A stretch of 64,000 nucleotides of DNA. Source: Pseudochelatococcus lubricantis (lineage in GTDB: Bacteria; Pseudomonadota; Alphaproteobacteria; Rhizobiales; Beijerinckiaceae). The stretch's first letter is position 1. Each line of letters opens with the position of its first letter. Made by a program: the position numbers and the translations under genes. The stretch covers positions 1 through 64,000 of the forward strand of contig NZ_JAASQI010000007.1 in NCBI RefSeq assembly GCF_011762225.1. Reading direction: 5' to 3'. This document shows, one piece after another, positions 8,277 through 16,129 of this stretch. Under the pieces are notes generated by a model, which was given only the letters and a program-made list of their open reading frames with translations, was not told the DNA's origin and did not search any database.

Positions 8277-8885
8277 ATGACGATCACGACATCCGACCCA
8301 TCCCTCGATAATGCCGACAGCCGCTCGCGGCGCCTGAGGGCGCTGACGCATGAAACGCATGACCGGCTCGACAAATCGATCATGGCGGCGGATCCGTTCG
8401 GGAGCGTAGAGGGGTACACGCGCTTTCTCGGCGTGCAGCACCGTTTCCATCGCGACATAGACGCGCTCTACGACGATCCCGGTCTGCGCGCCCTGTTGCC
8501 GGGCCTTGCCGAACGGCGGCGCCTCGGGCTGGTCGCGGCCGACCTCGCCGATCTGCGCGCGGACGCTCCGGCCGGCGACACACCGCCGTTCTTCACGCCG
8601 GATACGGTCGACACGGCCACGGCGCTGGGCTGGCTCTATGTGGCGGAAGGCTCGAACATGGGCGCCGCGCTGCTGCGCAAGATGGCCGAGAAGCTCGGCC
8701 TGTCGGATACGTTCGGCGCGCGGCATCTCGCCCCCGCGCCGGAGGGCCCCGCGGCGCACTGGCGGACATTCACCGCCTCGCTCGACGCGGCGACACTCGT
8801 GCCGGAGCAGGAGGCGCGCGCAGTCGCAGGCGCGCAGACCGCCTTCGCCCGCGTCCAGCAGTACGTCGACACCGCGTTCGCCTGA
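8277..8885 (+). CDS. Biliverdin-producing heme oxygenase
   Basis: 202-residue cytoplasmic heme oxygenase of the bacterial HemO/BphO type, which opens heme to biliverdin, CO and Fe2+. The N-terminal helix LRALTHETHDRLDKSI carries the proximal heme ligand (His28 most likely, by alignment with the family's H-D-x-x-D pattern), and the flexible distal helix is recognisable in YVAEGSNMGAALL. Length is normal. No phytochrome or heme-uptake gene adjoins, so either iron scavenging or biliverdin supply is possible. An iron operon (FTR1-P19) lies 8 kb downstream, but there is no direct link. Confidence 0.85.
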   Translation: MTITTSDPSLDNADSRSRRLRALTHETHDRLDKSIMAADPFGSVEGYTRFLGVQHRFHRDIDALYDDPGLRALLPGLAERRRLGLVAADLADLRADAPAGDTPPFFTPDTVDTATALGWLYVAEGSNMGAALLRKMAEKLGLSDTFGARHLAPAPEGPAAHWRTFTASLDAATLVPEQEARAVAGAQTAFARVQQYVDTAFA

Positions 8886-8916
8886 TCGGTGCGGACCGGC
8901 CGGACGTCCGTGTCAT

Positions 8917-8967
8917 GAAGCGCCGCAGGTCTCGAAGCGCCGCAAGTCTCGAAGCCCAGCAAGTCTC
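8917..8967 (+). repeat. Three tandem 17-bp repeats
   Basis: Units GAAGCGCCGCAGGTCTC (8917-8933), GAAGCGCCGCAAGTCTC (8934-8950) and GAAGCCCAGCAAGTCTC (8951-8967), differing at one to three positions, lie head to tail 30 nt after the heme oxygenase stop. 17 is not a multiple of 3 and no gene covers the repeat. The rest of the 290-nt gap up to the DNA glycosylase holds nothing else recognisable. Confidence 0.8.
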
Positions 8968-9178
8968 GCGGGCAAGGCCGATCCGCGTCACGTGGACGCG
9001 GCATCCGTCGGCTTCCGCACGATGGGTATCTGACAGAAGCAGTCGGAAACGACGATGCTGACGCTATAACCGGTCATGAAGACGGACGGAGTGCCGCGCG
9101 CCGGCGCCAGTAGCGATATATCGTGCAGCGGTTCCTCACGAACCGGGGTGTTTTCAGCCGCTGCAAGGGAGGTTGCCT

Positions 9179-9742
9179 GTGTTTCCGCCCTTTGATGCCG
9201 GGATGACGGCAGTCGATCTGGCGCGCGCGCTGATCGGCGCGCAGCTTGTCGTCCGGGGGGCTGGCGGCATCATCATCGAGACCGAGGCTTACGGACGCGA
9301 CGATCCCGCCTCGCACAGCTTTCGCGGCCCGACCGCCCGGAACGCCGCCATGTTCGGGCCCGCCGGCCATGCCTATGTCTACCGGTCCTACGGTATCCAT
9401 CTTTGCCTCAACGTGGTCGGGCGCCCCGGCGAAGCCGTGCTGATCCGGGCGATCGAACCGCGGATCGGGCTCGGGATCATGCAGGCACGGCGGCAAGGCA
9501 GAATGCCGCTCTGCGCCGGGCCGGGCCGTGTGGCGCAGGCGCTTGGCATCTCCCTGACGGACAACGGCGCTCCGTTCGATGGTGGACAACTGTCTCTGGT
9601 CCTGCCGCCCGCAGCATCGCCGGCGGACATCGTGACCGGGACACGCATCGGCATTTCCCGCAACCTTCATCAGCCCTGGCGCTTCGGGCTTGCCGGCGCG
9701 GCGGGCCTCAGCCGGCCGTTTCCGGCGGCGGCTCCTTTCTGA
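9179..9742 (+). CDS. DNA-3-methyladenine glycosylase (AAG/MPG family)
   Basis: 187-residue base-excision repair enzyme that removes alkylated purines such as 3-methyladenine and hypoxanthine. The active-site block is intact: IIIETEAYGRDDPASHS with the catalytic Glu of ETEAY, then GHAYVYRSYGIHLCLNVV, LIRAIEP and LCAGPGRVAQALGI, all diagnostic of the AAG fold. The GTG at 9179 has AGGGAGG 6 nt upstream and is preferred over the TTG at 9173. Monocistronic, convergent with the next gene; the slightly shorter length than many homologues (190-210) is within range. Confidence 0.9.
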   Translation: MFPPFDAGMTAVDLARALIGAQLVVRGAGGIIIETEAYGRDDPASHSFRGPTARNAAMFGPAGHAYVYRSYGIHLCLNVVGRPGEAVLIRAIEPRIGLGIMQARRQGRMPLCAGPGRVAQALGISLTDNGAPFDGGQLSLVLPPAASPADIVTGTRIGISRNLHQPWRFGLAGAAGLSRPFPAAAPF

Positions 9743-9778
9743 CGGATGCGGCGGCCGGCGGGATCGGCATTCGCGACA

Positions 9779-10258
9779 TCAGAGGCCCACGGGAAGGCGG
9801 GCATGCACGAGGCGATAGCTTCGGGCGATCATCATTTCCAGACGGTCGCGGCCCGACCGGGCGATCGCCGCCACCGGGCGCACGCTGAACGGCCGCGCGC
9901 CCGTCACGCCTTCAGGCTGGTGCAGCAGCGCCGCCATATGCCCGATGAGCGCCTCCTCCTCCGGCACGAGCAGCGGATGCTCGATCTGCTCCGGCCGACC
10001 GCAACCTGCAGGACAAATTCTTTCAAAAACATCCAATAATATATCCATATACTGATAATAATCGAGATTCCGCAGGCGAATAGCCAGCATATGCACCGCG
10101 ACTGCTGTCGTGGGCGCGCCATGGCGCCAGCCGCGGAACAGCGACACCAGCAGCACCTCATCCGGCTCCAGATCGGAGAAGCCGATCGGTTCCCCGCCCG
10201 GCTCCGCACCGGAAAAGCTGTCTGCGCGATCGGTATCACCGTTTTCAGACCTGCTCAT
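9779..10258 (-). CDS. Conserved-looking hypothetical protein
   Basis: 159 residues, no signal peptide or membrane helix. Acidic N-terminus, a DLEPDEVLLVSLFRGW segment, a helical middle with DYYQYMDILLDVFERICPAGCGRP containing two Cys (C-P-A-G-C), and a basic C-terminus. The opening (EPDEVLLV-x-LFR) is reminiscent of small alphaproteobacterial proteins of unknown function, but no family is claimed. The start is at the head of an AT-rich divergent region shared with the MmgE/PrpD gene. Confidence 0.55.
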   Translation of the reverse strand: MSRSENGDTDRADSFSGAEPGGEPIGFSDLEPDEVLLVSLFRGWRHGAPTTAVAVHMLAIRLRNLDYYQYMDILLDVFERICPAGCGRPEQIEHPLLVPEEEALIGHMAALLHQPEGVTGARPFSVRPVAAIARSGRDRLEMMIARSYRLVHARLPVGL

Positions 10259-10308
10259 TGCTCACCCCGTTTACTGAGTTATAGAAACTTAAATATACAA
10301 CATGCCGA

Positions 10309-10337
10309 TTGACTCTCAATACATAAGCAAATAATGA
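10309..10337 (+). promoter_or_regulatory. Candidate promoter for the MmgE/PrpD gene
   Basis: TTGACT (10309-10314) and TAATGA (10332-10337) are separated by 17 nt in an AT-rich segment, pointing at the MmgE/PrpD gene. Fair match to a sigma-70-like promoter only; no other support. Confidence 0.3.
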
Positions 10338-10382
10338 TGAGACTCGCAATAACGTTGATCGCCAGAGTCGATCATAAATAAA

Positions 10383-10416
10383 TAATAATTCCAGATTATT
10401 TTTTCTGGAATAATTA
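10383..10416. promoter_or_regulatory. Operator-like hyphenated palindrome upstream of MmgE/PrpD
   Basis: Left arm ATTCCAGA (10388-10395) and right arm TCTGGAAT (10404-10411) flank an 8-nt AT spacer; four further base pairs follow after one mismatch. It ends 38 nt before the ATG. It lies in the leader, so it could be a repressor site or an RNA hairpin; low GC argues against a terminator. Confidence 0.5.
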
Positions 10417-10454
10417 CATTTTTTGCCTTCACGACAACGGTGCAAGGAGAGAAT

Positions 10455-11846
10455 ATGAACGCCCACAATTCGGATCCGAAAGACACCGAGGTTCGTCGCC
10501 TCGGCCGCTTCGTTGCGTCCGCGGATGCCGCCTCGCTGTCCGCTGAGGCCCGCGATGAGCTGAAGAAGCGTATCCTCGATAGTATCGGCGTGGCAATTGG
10601 CGCTCTCAATGGAGAGCCTATCAAGTATATCCGCACGCATGTGGAGGATTTCGGCGGCAGACCGCTCGCCACGCTGATCGGCGGCGGCAAGACGGCGCCG
10701 GACCGTGCGGCGTTCTACAACGGCGCGCTCGTCCGCTACCTCGATTTCATGGACAGCTATCTCGCCAAGGGCGAGACCTGCCACCAGAGCGACAATCTCG
10801 GCGCGGTGCTCGCCGCCTCCGAATACGCCGATCAGGACGGCGATGGATTCCTCGCGGCGCTCGCCGTGGCCTATCAGGTGCAGGGTCGGCTGTGCGATGT
10901 CGCGCCGGTGCGCGCCAGGGGCTTCGACCACACCGTGCAGGGTGCCTATGCAGTGGCGGCCGGCGTCGCGCGGGCGTTGCGGCTCGACGCCGGGAAGACG
11001 GCGAACGCCATCGCCATCAGCGGCACGTGCAACAACGCGCTGCGCGTGACGCGCACGGGCGCTCTGTCGCACTGGAAGGGTCTCGCCTATCCGAACACCG
11101 CTTTCGTGGGCACGCATGCCGCCTTCCTCGCCTATCGCGGCATCACCGGGCCGGAGGAAGTGTTCGAGGGCAACAAGGGCTTCAAGGAAGCAATTGCCGG
11201 GCCGTTCGAGATCGACTGGTCGAAGGAAGATCTCGAAAACGTGAAGCTGTCGATCATCAAGAAATATAACGCCGAGATCCATTCGCAGTCCTCCATCGAG
11301 GGCGCGCTGGAACTACAGAAACGGCATGGCTTCAAGGCCGATGAGATCGACGGCATCGAGATCGACATCTTCGACGTCGCCTATCACATCATCGGCGGCG
11401 GCGAGGAAGGCGACAAGACCGTCATCCGCACCAAGGAGGAGGCCGACCACTCGCTGCAATACATGGTCGGCGTGGCGCTGATCGACGGCAACGTCCTGCC
11501 TGCGCAGTACGAGCCCGGGCGCATCCTGCGCGACGACATCCAGGGCCTGCTGAAACGCTTCACCGTGCGCCCCAACCAGGATTACACGGACCGCTTCCCG
11601 CAGGAAGTTGCGACGACCATCACCGTGACGTTGAAAGACGGCCGGAAATTCTCCATCGACAAGACGGATTACGAAGGTTTCCGCACCCGCCCGATGAGCT
11701 GGGAAACGGTCATCGCCAAGTTCAACGGCCTCGCGGAGCCGTTCACGTCAGAGCGTGCCCGCACGTCGATCGTGGACGCGGTGCGGAACATCGAGAAGCT
11801 GCGCATCCGCGACTTCGCGACCATCCTCGCGAACCTCAACGCCTGA
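10455..11846 (+). CDS. MmgE/PrpD family protein
   Basis: 463 residues. MmgE/PrpD proteins (2-methylcitrate dehydratase, cis-aconitate decarboxylase, iminodisuccinate epimerase and many uncharacterised members) act on di- and tricarboxylic acids without an Fe-S cluster. The N-terminal KKRILDSIGVAIGAL helix and the later LVRYLDFMDSYL-x-KGETCHQSDN and HWKGLAYPNTAF-x-GTHAAFLA segments are characteristic. ATG at 10455 follows AAGGAGAG. The gene is 33 nt from a ComA-like gene on the same strand, forming a two-gene unit closed by a terminator. Substrate cannot be read from sequence; propionate metabolism is not implied because prpB and prpC are absent. Confidence 0.82.
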   Translation: MNAHNSDPKDTEVRRLGRFVASADAASLSAEARDELKKRILDSIGVAIGALNGEPIKYIRTHVEDFGGRPLATLIGGGKTAPDRAAFYNGALVRYLDFMDSYLAKGETCHQSDNLGAVLAASEYADQDGDGFLAALAVAYQVQGRLCDVAPVRARGFDHTVQGAYAVAAGVARALRLDAGKTANAIAISGTCNNALRVTRTGALSHWKGLAYPNTAFVGTHAAFLAYRGITGPEEVFEGNKGFKEAIAGPFEIDWSKEDLENVKLSIIKKYNAEIHSQSSIEGALELQKRHGFKADEIDGIEIDIFDVAYHIIGGGEEGDKTVIRTKEEADHSLQYMVGVALIDGNVLPAQYEPGRILRDDIQGLLKRFTVRPNQDYTDRFPQEVATTITVTLKDGRKFSIDKTDYEGFRTRPMSWETVIAKFNGLAEPFTSERARTSIVDAVRNIEKLRIRDFATILANLNA

Positions 11847-11879
11847 TTTCCCCCCAACCGACCAAGCAAGGAGATAGCC

Positions 11880-12737
11880 ATGAGCACGGAAGAAATCGCC
11901 CGGGAGCAGTCCGAAGTGTGGAAGAACCGCCTGTTCCCCTTCGTGCCGATGAACAACCGCGACCCGAAGCCGCGCACGAAGTCGATCACCGAAATCCGGG
12001 GGCCGTACTATGCATCAGTCACGCCGACCTATCTTCGGGAAATACTCGAAGTATTCGGAGAGCACATCGACGGCTTCAAATTCTCCGGCGGCTCTTTCTC
12101 GTTGCTGCCGGAGGAGGCGGTGAGGAAATACCTCGACATCTGCCACGATCACGGCCTCTACGTCTCGACGGGCGGATGGATCGAGAACGTGCTGGCGCGC
12201 GCCGCCCATCATGTCGATGACTACATCGCCGAGGTGAAGCGGCTCGGCTTCGATTATGTCGAGCTGTCCACCGGCTTCATCCAGTTGCCGGTGCCGGACC
12301 TGCTGCGCCTCGTCGAGAAGGTGAAGAAGGCCGGGCTGAAGGCCAAGCCCGAGATCGGCATCCAGTTCGGTGCCGGCGGCGACACCTCGCGCGAGGAACT
12401 GGAGGCGGAGGGCACGCGCGACCCGCAGATCCTCATCGACACCGCACGGGCGGCGCTCGACGCCGGCGCCGACATCATCATGATCGAATCCGAAGGCATC
12501 ACCGAGAACGCCGATCCGTGGCGCACTGATGTCGCGGCCAGGATCATGAAGGAGGTCGGGCAGGCAAACGTCATGTTCGAGGCGGCCGATCCCAAGGTGT
12601 TCGAGTGGTACATCAAGAACTATGGCATCGACATCAACCTGTTCGTCGACCACAGCCAGATCTTTCAGCTCGAATGCCTGCGCCGCGGTGTCTGGGGCAC
12701 GAAGAGCACTTTCGGCCGCATCACCACGCATCGCTGA
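11880..12737 (+). CDS. Phosphosulfolactate synthase-like (ComA family) protein
   Basis: 285-residue TIM-barrel protein of the ComA family. In methanogens ComA adds sulfite to phosphoenolpyruvate as the first step of coenzyme M synthesis; bacterial and plant relatives (YitD, HSA32) have other or unknown roles. Family features seen: SVTPTYLREIL, HIDGFKFSGGSFSLLP, YVSTGGWIENVL, YVELSTGFIQLP, LKAKPEIGIQFGAGG and the C-terminal DHSQIFQLECLRRGVWGTKS. Excellent start with AAGGAGATAGCC just upstream. Pairing with MmgE/PrpD suggests the two act on the same carboxylate or sulfocarboxylate; this is inference. No com pathway genes are present. Confidence 0.8.
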   Translation: MSTEEIAREQSEVWKNRLFPFVPMNNRDPKPRTKSITEIRGPYYASVTPTYLREILEVFGEHIDGFKFSGGSFSLLPEEAVRKYLDICHDHGLYVSTGGWIENVLARAAHHVDDYIAEVKRLGFDYVELSTGFIQLPVPDLLRLVEKVKKAGLKAKPEIGIQFGAGGDTSREELEAEGTRDPQILIDTARAALDAGADIIMIESEGITENADPWRTDVAARIMKEVGQANVMFEAADPKVFEWYIKNYGIDINLFVDHSQIFQLECLRRGVWGTKSTFGRITTHR

Positions 12738-12760
12738 GCCGTCCTGCCCGGCCTGAAGCC

Positions 12761-12793
12761 GGCGCTCCGGGAATGTCTCCCGGAGCGCCTTTT
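12761..12793 (+). terminator. Rho-independent terminator after the ComA-like gene
   Basis: Perfect 12-bp stem GGCGCTCCGGGA / TCCCGGAGCGCC with loop ATGTC, followed by TTTT. It ends the MmgE/PrpD-ComA-like unit. Confidence 0.9.
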
Positions 12794-12833
12794 CGCGGGG
12801 GACGTCTGGAGGCTGCCGCGCACTGGCCGGCCG

Positions 12834-14885
12834 TCAGCTCCGCCGCCCCGACAGCAGGGAACGGATGAGCACGGCGATCGTGGTGCCGTTGTGAAGCGTC
12901 GCAGTCGCGAGCGATGGCAGAAGGCCGGATACCGCGCCGGCGAGGATGGCGGAATTCACGCCCACAGCCACCCTGAAATTCGAATGAATCAGCTTCATCG
13001 CGCCCTGCGACAGGCCGAGCACCGTTGCAAGCGACGCGAGGTGATCGTCCAGCAGAATGATGTCGGCGGTGGCACGGGCGATATCGGCGGCGCGTGGCAT
13101 GGCGATGCCGACATCCGCCATCATGAGCGCCGGCCCGTCGTTCACGCCGTCCCCGACATAGGCGACGCGGTGCCCTGCTGCCTTGAGGTCCGCCACGATG
13201 CGGGCCTTGTCTTCAGGCTGCTGTTCATAGTGGACATCGTCGAGCCCGAGCGCTTCGCCGAGCGCAAGCGCCTTGGCGCGATGATCGCCGGTGATCATGA
13301 CGAGACGTCTGATGCCCGCCTCGCGCAGACGGCGGAGCGTGTCCCCCGCTTCCGCGCGCACCCGGTCGCGCAGGGCGAAAACGGCGAGCGGGCGGTCGTT
13401 GCATGCCGCATAGAGCAGCGACTTGCCCTGTGACTGGAAGTCCCGCACCAGTTCCCGTTCACGGGCGAATGAGATGTGCTCGTCGTCCTCCAGATAATGG
13501 CGGCTGCCAAAGCGCACGACGTCCCCGCCGATCATGCCCTGAACGCCGTGACCGACGATGAAATTCACCTCCTCGTGGTCCACATGGGCGAGCTTGCGGG
13601 CGCGGGCCAGTTCGACGACCGCGCGCGCGATCGGATGGGACGTGTGTTCGCCCAGCGACGCGACGATCGCCACGGCGCGGTCCTCGGTCAGCCGATCGGC
13701 AAGCGGCACGATGTCCGTCACTTCGAGGGTGTTGTGGGTCAGCGTTCCCGTCTTGTCGAATACGACAGTGTCGACGCCGGCCAGCGTCTCCACGGTCTGG
13801 CCGCTTTTCACCAGGCAGCCGCGCCGGGCCGCGTTGTACATCGCCGTCTTGAGGGCAATGGGCGTGCCGAGCTTCACGGTGCAGGAATAGTCGACCATGA
13901 ACACGGATTCGATGCGCCGCCAGTCCCGCGTGACGGCGAAGACACCCGCGGCCGAAGCCAGCGTGATGCCGACGCGCCGGTCAGCCAGCGCCTCGGAGAC
14001 GGACTCGATTTCCGCCGGGCGCTCAAGCGCCTCCTGAATATAGCGGGTGATGCGCCCCGTGGTCGTGGCCTCGCCCACGCGCTCCGCCCGGATCACGAGA
14101 CGTCCGTCCGTGACGATGCTGCCGGCAAGCGCCTCGTCGCCATGCGAACGGGGAATCGGCAGGCTCTCGCCCGTCACCGCCGACTGGTCGACATAGGCGT
14201 CGCCCGACACCACGCGGCCGTCCACGGGAACGGTTTCGCCGAGGCCGACCGCCACGTGCTCCCCGCCCTTCAGGCTCGCGAAAGGCGTCTGTGCCAGCTG
14301 CCCGCCGGGAAGCTCCACCCACACATCGTCCGGCTTGCGGTGCAGCAGGGAGCGCAGCAGCTCATCGGAACGCTCCACGGTAGTGGACTCGATATAGGTG
14401 GCAAGTTCCATCAGGAAGCGGGTGAAATTGGCGGTGACGAAGCGGCCGCGCAGCGTCGGCACGCCGATGGCCAGCGCGTCGAGCACCTCGACCTTGAGAC
14501 CTTCTGTAGCGGCGGCCGCAACCCCGCGCACGATCGTGCCCGCCACATTGGCGGCGGTGAGCAGGCGCGCGGCATCGCGCGGCAGCACGAGCGAGGCCAG
14601 CACCGCCGCGCCCGCCAGCGCCAACTGCGACCCTTCCGTGCCCGGCGTCGGCTGCACCAGCGGATAGGCCGCCGGCGGCGGATGAGCGGCGTCGGCCAGT
14701 ATGCGTGTCCGCACCTGCGGATCGCCGTCGTAACGCACCACGAGCGAACCGCAGCCGGGGTTGACGCGCACGCGGGCGACGCCGGGAACATCGCGCACGG
14801 CGGCCGCCGCGCGGGCGAGCGCATCGGGGGTTTCCGCCAGCTTCAGACGCAGACGTCCCGGCAGTTCATGAACGACCCGCACCAT
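12834..14885 (-). CDS. P1B-type metal ATPase with atypical metal site
   Basis: 683-residue metal-transporting P-type ATPase. Present: TGES actuator loop (238-241), phosphorylation site DKTGT (Asp377), the P1B-specific SHPIARA His-Pro motif and GDGVNDGPAL hinge. The N-terminal 60 residues have the ferredoxin-like HMA outline (VHELPGRLRLKL) but no CxxC. The helix that normally carries CPC reads SCT (334-336). Family members with N-terminal domains lacking CxxC occur among Mn/Zn exporters of the CtpC type, but the metal is not predictable here. Membrane segments are at about 87-102, 107-128, 305-318, 325-350 and 635-680, fewer and weaker than usual. Likely co-transcribed with the two small genes upstream. 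Confidence 0.85.
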   Translation of the reverse strand: MVRVVHELPGRLRLKLAETPDALARAAAAVRDVPGVARVRVNPGCGSLVVRYDGDPQVRTRILADAAHPPPAAYPLVQPTPGTEGSQLALAGAAVLASLVLPRDAARLLTAANVAGTIVRGVAAAATEGLKVEVLDALAIGVPTLRGRFVTANFTRFLMELATYIESTTVERSDELLRSLLHRKPDDVWVELPGGQLAQTPFASLKGGEHVAVGLGETVPVDGRVVSGDAYVDQSAVTGESLPIPRSHGDEALAGSIVTDGRLVIRAERVGEATTTGRITRYIQEALERPAEIESVSEALADRRVGITLASAAGVFAVTRDWRRIESVFMVDYSCTVKLGTPIALKTAMYNAARRGCLVKSGQTVETLAGVDTVVFDKTGTLTHNTLEVTDIVPLADRLTEDRAVAIVASLGEHTSHPIARAVVELARARKLAHVDHEEVNFIVGHGVQGMIGGDVVRFGSRHYLEDDEHISFARERELVRDFQSQGKSLLYAACNDRPLAVFALRDRVRAEAGDTLRRLREAGIRRLVMITGDHRAKALALGEALGLDDVHYEQQPEDKARIVADLKAAGHRVAYVGDGVNDGPALMMADVGIAMPRAADIARATADIILLDDHLASLATVLGLSQGAMKLIHSNFRVAVGVNSAILAGAVSGLLPSLATATLHNGTTIAVLIRSLLSGRRS

Positions 14886-14892
14886 GGCCCGC

Positions 14893-15441
14893 TCAGTTGC
14901 CGGCCTGGAAGAAGCGCGGCGCGATCACGGAAGGATCGCTGTCGGCAGGTTGCCGGGCCGGCTCCTGTGCCGGTTCAGGTGCTGCGCCGATACCCGCCGC
15001 ACCGGCGTCAGGCGTCCGGGTGGCGGCAGCCGCCCCGGCCTCGGGCCCGGCCGTGGCCGCAGCGGCCACTTCAGCCTCGGCATCGTGCAGCTTTTCCTTC
15101 AGCTCCTCCACGCCGCCCTGCACGGCCGTCCAGAGCTGCACGGCCGTGCGCATGATGGTGCGCTGGGCCGCTTCGTTGGTGAGAAGCCAGGCGGCGCCCG
15201 CGCCGATCAGCAGGCCCTTGACGAAGGAGTCCGCCCCCGGATGCGCATGAAGGTTCGCCCCCGCCGACCCGGCGCCTCCCGGAAACGGGCCTCCCGCGAA
15301 CGGGTTCGGACCGAAGCCACCACCTTGCGGATCGCCCTGCTGCGCGTCGGCCCCCTGCTGCTGGCCGGCCTGCGCGCCGGGGCCGGTGCCGTAAAAATGA
15401 TAGTGGTAATGAATACCCTGCTCATCCTGCTTGTTCGACAT
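14893..15441 (-). CDS. Gly/Ala-rich YtxH-like protein, ATPase companion
   Basis: 182 residues. His/Tyr-rich N-terminus (HYHYHFYGTG), then Gly/Gln-rich low-complexity sequence, then one glycine-rich hydrophobic helix (FVKGLLIGAGAAWLLTNEA, about 72-90), an amphipathic helix with VQGGVEELKEKLHDAEAEV, and an Ala/Pro/Glu-rich tail. The helix plus coiled-coil pattern resembles YtxH-domain proteins. Its stop is 7 nt before the P1B ATPase start on the same strand, so the two are surely co-expressed; a membrane-anchored metal-binding or assembly factor is a reasonable guess given the N-terminal His cluster. Confidence 0.65.
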   Translation of the reverse strand: MSNKQDEQGIHYHYHFYGTGPGAQAGQQQGADAQQGDPQGGGFGPNPFAGGPFPGGAGSAGANLHAHPGADSFVKGLLIGAGAAWLLTNEAAQRTIMRTAVQLWTAVQGGVEELKEKLHDAEAEVAAAATAGPEAGAAAATRTPDAGAAGIGAAPEPAQEPARQPADSDPSVIAPRFFQAGN

Positions 15442-15460
15442 GATCGTTTCCCAGCTCCGT

Positions 15461-15567
15461 TAAAGCGTTTTCAAACAAAGTGGATACCGGTTTGCGTGAA
15501 GAAAGCGCGTAATATCAAAAACTTATAGCATTCTGGCGTTTCAATGAAATGTCGAAATGCTATAGAG
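15461..15567 (+). repeat. Dispersed palindromic mosaic repeat, copy A
   Basis: A 107-nt element from TAAAGCGTTTTCAA to GCTATAGAG, present again in reverse orientation at 58084-58189 with roughly 93 percent identity by eye. It contains an internal inverted repeat TATAGCATT (15524-15532) / AATGCTATA (15556-15564). Layout and sequence recall intergenic mosaic elements of rhizobia. It lies between the two small genes upstream of the metal ATPase; sequence to about 15596 may also belong to it. Confidence 0.85.
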
Positions 15568-15601
15568 CGCGTTCCGATCAGAATTCACTCAAAATAGGAA
15601 T

Positions 15602-15643
15602 CTAAAATCTGTCCTGTTCCAACGTAAACAGGACAGATTTTAG
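15602..15643 (-). terminator. 17-bp perfect hairpin after the small gene
   Basis: CTAAAATCTGTCCTGTT (15602-15618) pairs perfectly with AACAGGACAGATTTTAG (15627-15643) around an 8-nt loop. It starts 1 nt after the stop of the small minus-strand gene. As a terminator it would separate that gene from the YtxH-like gene and ATPase; it may equally be the edge module of the neighbouring repeat. Confidence 0.65.
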
Positions 15644-15644
15644 G

Positions 15645-15932
15645 TCAATTTGCAGACGGCGGGGCGTCGCGAGACGGAGCAGCGGCAGGCGCGGCCTCAC
15701 CTCGGAAAACGCCAGAAACCGCCGCGCGCACTTCGGGACGGCGTGCGAGGACGACAAGGCCCGCGCCGATCGCCGCTCCCACCCAGAAATTCGAACCGCT
15801 GGCGCGGGCGATGCGGGTGAGGTTGGAGACGCTGAAGCCATCCTTGAGCACACCTTCCAGAACGTCGAGCGCATCGATGCGCTGGCCCTGCCCCGGCCCA
15901 TAACCATTCCACCGATAGTTTTCCTGAGACAT
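15645..15932 (-). CDS. Small glycine-zipper membrane protein
   Basis: 95 residues. A Tyr/Gly-rich start (MSQENYRWNGYGPGQGQ), an amphipathic segment (IDALDVLEGVLKDGFSVSNLTRIARA), a single helix with small-residue spacing (FWVGAAIGAGLVVLARRPEV) and an Ala/Pro tail. Start at 15932, with GAGG 7 nt upstream. Composition parallels the YtxH-like neighbour (Gly-rich head, one helix, Ala/Pro tail), suggesting both serve the metal ATPase. No named family. Confidence 0.6.
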   Translation of the reverse strand: MSQENYRWNGYGPGQGQRIDALDVLEGVLKDGFSVSNLTRIARASGSNFWVGAAIGAGLVVLARRPEVRAAVSGVFRGEAAPAAAPSRDAPPSAN

Positions 15933-16004
15933 GATCGTCCTCATTTTCTGTTTCGACGGATACAAGAAGTTTCAATAACAACTCAATATCGCATCATGAT
16001 TGTG

Positions 16005-16056
16005 TATCAATCGTTCAAAATTGAAACATGCTTGCCACTCTAGCCTGCGATTGATA
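16005..16056. promoter_or_regulatory. Nested inverted repeats in a divergent promoter region
   Basis: TATCAATCG (16005-16013) is repeated as its exact reverse complement CGATTGATA (16048-16056), with a smaller TTCAA-AA-TTGAA palindrome (16014-16025) immediately inside the left arm. The region is AT-rich and separates the small membrane gene (minus) from the cytochrome gene (plus), the expected place for a shared operator. Confidence 0.45.
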
Positions 16057-16129
16057 ATAAGAAAATGCTCTTGCGCCATTCGAAATTAAAATTCTTCCGA
16101 AGCGGGCGCATGTACTTATTGGAAACGGC

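Noticed and set aside
13476-15155. 559-codon plus-strand frame over the metal ATPase
   Set aside because: Antisense to a gene with all P-type ATPase motifs; no ribosome site or domain.
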